Origin: CAZQKE01 sp964593865
GTDB lineage: Bacteria; Chloroflexota; Anaerolineae; JAAYZQ01
Assembly: GCA_964593865.1 (NCBI GenBank)
Contig: CAZQKE010000074.1
Location: 1 to 7,010, forward strand
Reading direction: 5' to 3'
Length of the DNA: 7,010 bases
Positions 6,501 to 7,010 of this stretch are shown here, piece by piece. A program made the translations under genes and the position numbers. Position 1 is the first letter of the stretch. Every line of letters begins with the position of its first letter. The notes beneath the pieces were generated by a model, which ran no database searches, was not told the DNA's origin, and saw only the letters and a list, made by a program, of their open reading frames with translations.

Positions 6501-6936
6501 GACCACCAAACACCTCTTCGTCACCGCCGCCGAGGACAATGTGGTGGTCGTCCTTGACCCTTACAACATCCGGTGGAACAAAGGCCGCTGGCTGTGGTAC
6601 GAGAACCGCTGGGTGTTCGCCCTGGATCGGGCCAACGCCGGTTGGATCGCCGAGATCGGCGTGGGAGCGGGGGCGGAGGAGGGGATCGCCGTCAACCCGC
6701 GCAGCGGCTATGTCTATGTCAGCAACGGCGAAAGCGACACGGTGAGCATCATCCAGGACGCCGCCGACCCGGCGAACATCCGCCGGGTGATGGACCTGGC
6801 CGTGGGAGACCGGCCCCAGGGGGTGGCCGTGGACGCGAGCCGCAACCTGATCTATGTGGGCAACGCCAACAGCCGCGATCTGACGGTCATTGACGGCGCA
6901 ACCCACACCGTCAGCGAGACCATCCCGCTGGATTGA
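3550..6936 (+). CDS. Large exported multidomain protein: beta-helix, Ig-like, two DUF11 repeats and C-terminal YVTN-type beta-propeller
   Basis: 1128 residues, probably secreted or on the cell surface. Residues 1-37: basic start, hydrophobic core, likely cleavage after Ala-Val-Ala. About 55-400: right-handed parallel beta-helix of the NosD/PbH1 kind, with turns such as HNLIYSN, GNQIYDN, DNDIHHN, RNRIHDN and a closing GNWFGTNSP. About 400-490: Ig-like/invasin-like beta domain. About 495-617 and 620-757: two DUF11-type domains, each with DTLPAGT or ETLPDHT and RSLG; the second has a Pro/Leu-rich insert near 630-655. At 768-780 lies YGAYLPLVLKQYP, then a Thr-Pro linker (783-797). From 798 to the end there are about seven propeller blades (GIAVNPRSGYVYVSNG, GVAVDASRNLIYVGNANS). 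No C-terminal anchor or catalytic signature is visible. Similar beta-helices include sugar lyases, but no active site can be claimed. A role in adhesion or surface structure is inference. Confidence 0.93.
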   Translation: MEINTPPQGKRPRRWAALASFGLVLWLLVLTLNAVAADPTAPAACVPGPHSGTITASEEWCAADSPHLVSGDVTVQNGAVLTIEPGVEVRFAAGTELRIGEGRLLAVGTAALPITFTADTLTPTRGFWDRIFFDDAALTSTLRYCLVEYAGTGVAVGGDTDFHTIDHCTLRYNGDGGDWSSGGGINSAGDVLTITHNLIYSNELGIRLRKSFGDVITGNQIYDNDGFGLGFIAANAPGGGNNLIGDNDIHHNGGFGIGFVPQGIYDGGSSNVIVRNRIHDNVAAGGYGGHGLYLDTGVNNVVTATLIYGNAGHGLWARSQPALRFTNNIVRGNGQNGLTYADINYIPAALHSNVLCNNAAFEIENLWSGSLPAEGNWFGTNSPTLGLEISGTVDFDPWISMSVAAVPSTLPADGHSTAALTLTLTGGGHAVPAGYTATLTLGVGSITPTLLTLHGGRASATYTAALQPGPVAVTATDGCATFTFSNVLTLTSALDLAVRKEDGGLLIGPNKEYALEYTIIISNKGPLTATAVVVSDTLPAGTAYGGSAWTCAGGLCSRSLGVMPPGITAALTLPLTLDKNAISCPLVLTNTVRVADVLYGGDANPADNVFTRTGTFPCLPDLVVVKNDNVGPPPLKAQRLLDRLGLPPLAPRQGDCVQPGETISYTIAYVNGGLLTATQVVLTETLPDHTGYVGSGWTPAGGGLYTRSLGTLPPGAGGVARFIVRVDSIPPDLRVENEVRIGGAEADLAPADNVSREDTPICGSATPYGAYLPLVLKQYPAAPTPTPTPTPPPTPLPAYVSDVAVNEVTNRVYVASPQQDAVFAVDPTGGGSVVATIPVGDHPLGLAVVTTTDKIYAANMNSWTLTAIRGSDHTPIADIYVGAQPCKVAADGGDARVYVTNHLESDNGAAAVNSQTDTFLHYYSRLHATQGRYGIAVDPTADILFIAARDAGLIAIQDADQPDQDPLIFKLDPPRVPYVVAFNPTTKHLFVTAAEDNVVVVLDPYNIRWNKGRWLWYENRWVFALDRANAGWIAEIGVGAGAEEGIAVNPRSGYVYVSNGESDTVSIIQDAADPANIRRVMDLAVGDRPQGVAVDASRNLIYVGNANSRDLTVIDGATHTVSETIPLD

Positions 6937-6944
6937 AGGGGGTT

Positions 6945-6965
6945 GAACCGCGAAGACGCAGAGCG
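6945..6965 (+). repeat. Left-arm fragment of the intergenic hairpin family
   Basis: GAACCGCGAAGACGCAGAGC begins 8 nt after the stop of the large gene and resembles the left arm of units A and B (GAACCGCAAAGGCGCAAAGG). It runs straight into the second copy of the 50-bp repeat. No hairpin followed by a T-run is present, so I do not call a terminator. Confidence 0.6.
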
Positions 6966-7010
6966 GACCGATCCCCGGCTCACCGCCAAGGATGAAAATC
7001 CCCGACGGCT
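6961..7010 (+). repeat. 50-bp dispersed repeat, copy 2
   Basis: Matches 2951-3000 at 43 of 50 positions, same orientation, and is cut by the window edge. In copy 1 the next sequence is the GCGACT palindrome and then the composite array, so a second array may begin just outside the window. Confidence 0.85.

Noticed and set aside
3019..6906. A 1295-codon open frame on the minus strand, longer than the sense gene it covers
   Set aside because: Its codons are in exact register with the sense codons, so it is closed only by sense TTA, CTA or TCA. The GC-rich sense gene avoids these Leu and Ser codons. The product is repetitive Gly/Ala/Val/His/Asp sequence without domains, it runs on into the intergenic repeats, and the sense frame has a signal peptide, known domains and a strong Shine-Dalgarno.
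6937..7010. Rho-independent terminator after the large gene
   Set aside because: The downstream DNA is repeat sequence without a GC hairpin followed by a T-run.

Overview
The window looks like a piece of a Chloroflexota chromosome (Anaerolineae or Caldilineae type). This is inferred from protein style: a large exported protein of right-handed beta-helix, DUF11 repeats and a YVTN-type propeller; a Thr-Pro linker next to an internal 'AYLPLVLKQ' segment; a zinc-ribbon membrane protein whose outer domain opens with 'SDDFSNPASGW'; and intergenic DNA packed with short palindromic and 'AAAGGCGCAAAGG' repeats. No rRNA, tRNA or marker gene is present to confirm it.

Layout. Positions 1-2552 hold five minus-strand genes packed head to tail, so transcription runs from high to low coordinates: a MoaD/ThiS-like beta-grasp protein (2235-2552), a class I SAM methyltransferase (1465-2235), a small 8-cysteine protein (1139-1468), a zinc-ribbon/TM/lectin-fold-like membrane protein (192-1139), and the start of an exported protein that runs off the left edge (1-185). 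The junctions overlap by 1 nt (TGATG), 4 nt (ATGA) and 1 or 4 nt, with one 6-nt gap, so this is very likely one translationally coupled operon. A good sigma70-type promoter (TGGACA, 17 nt, TATAAT) lies on the minus strand at 2864-2892 and would give a leader of about 300 nt.

Positions 2553-3549 contain no convincing gene. This divergent intergenic region is a mosaic of repeats: decayed copies at about 2640-2830, a dispersed 50-bp element at 2951-3000, a small palindrome at 3014-3027, and two and a third copies of a composite unit of about 183-193 bp at 3042-3480. That unit combines ATTCG octamers, long hairpin arms and a small palindrome. The 50-bp element recurs in the same orientation at 6961-7010, just past the large gene.

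Positions 3550-6936 encode one 1128-residue exported multidomain protein on the plus strand, with a strong ribosome binding site and a signal peptide. It is probably a cell-surface or secreted protein. The minus-strand operon has two membrane or exported products at its distal end but no recognisable pathway. What joins its beta-grasp protein, methyltransferase and Cys-rich protein cannot be read from the sequence alone. I see no CRISPR array, transposase, integrase or defence gene.
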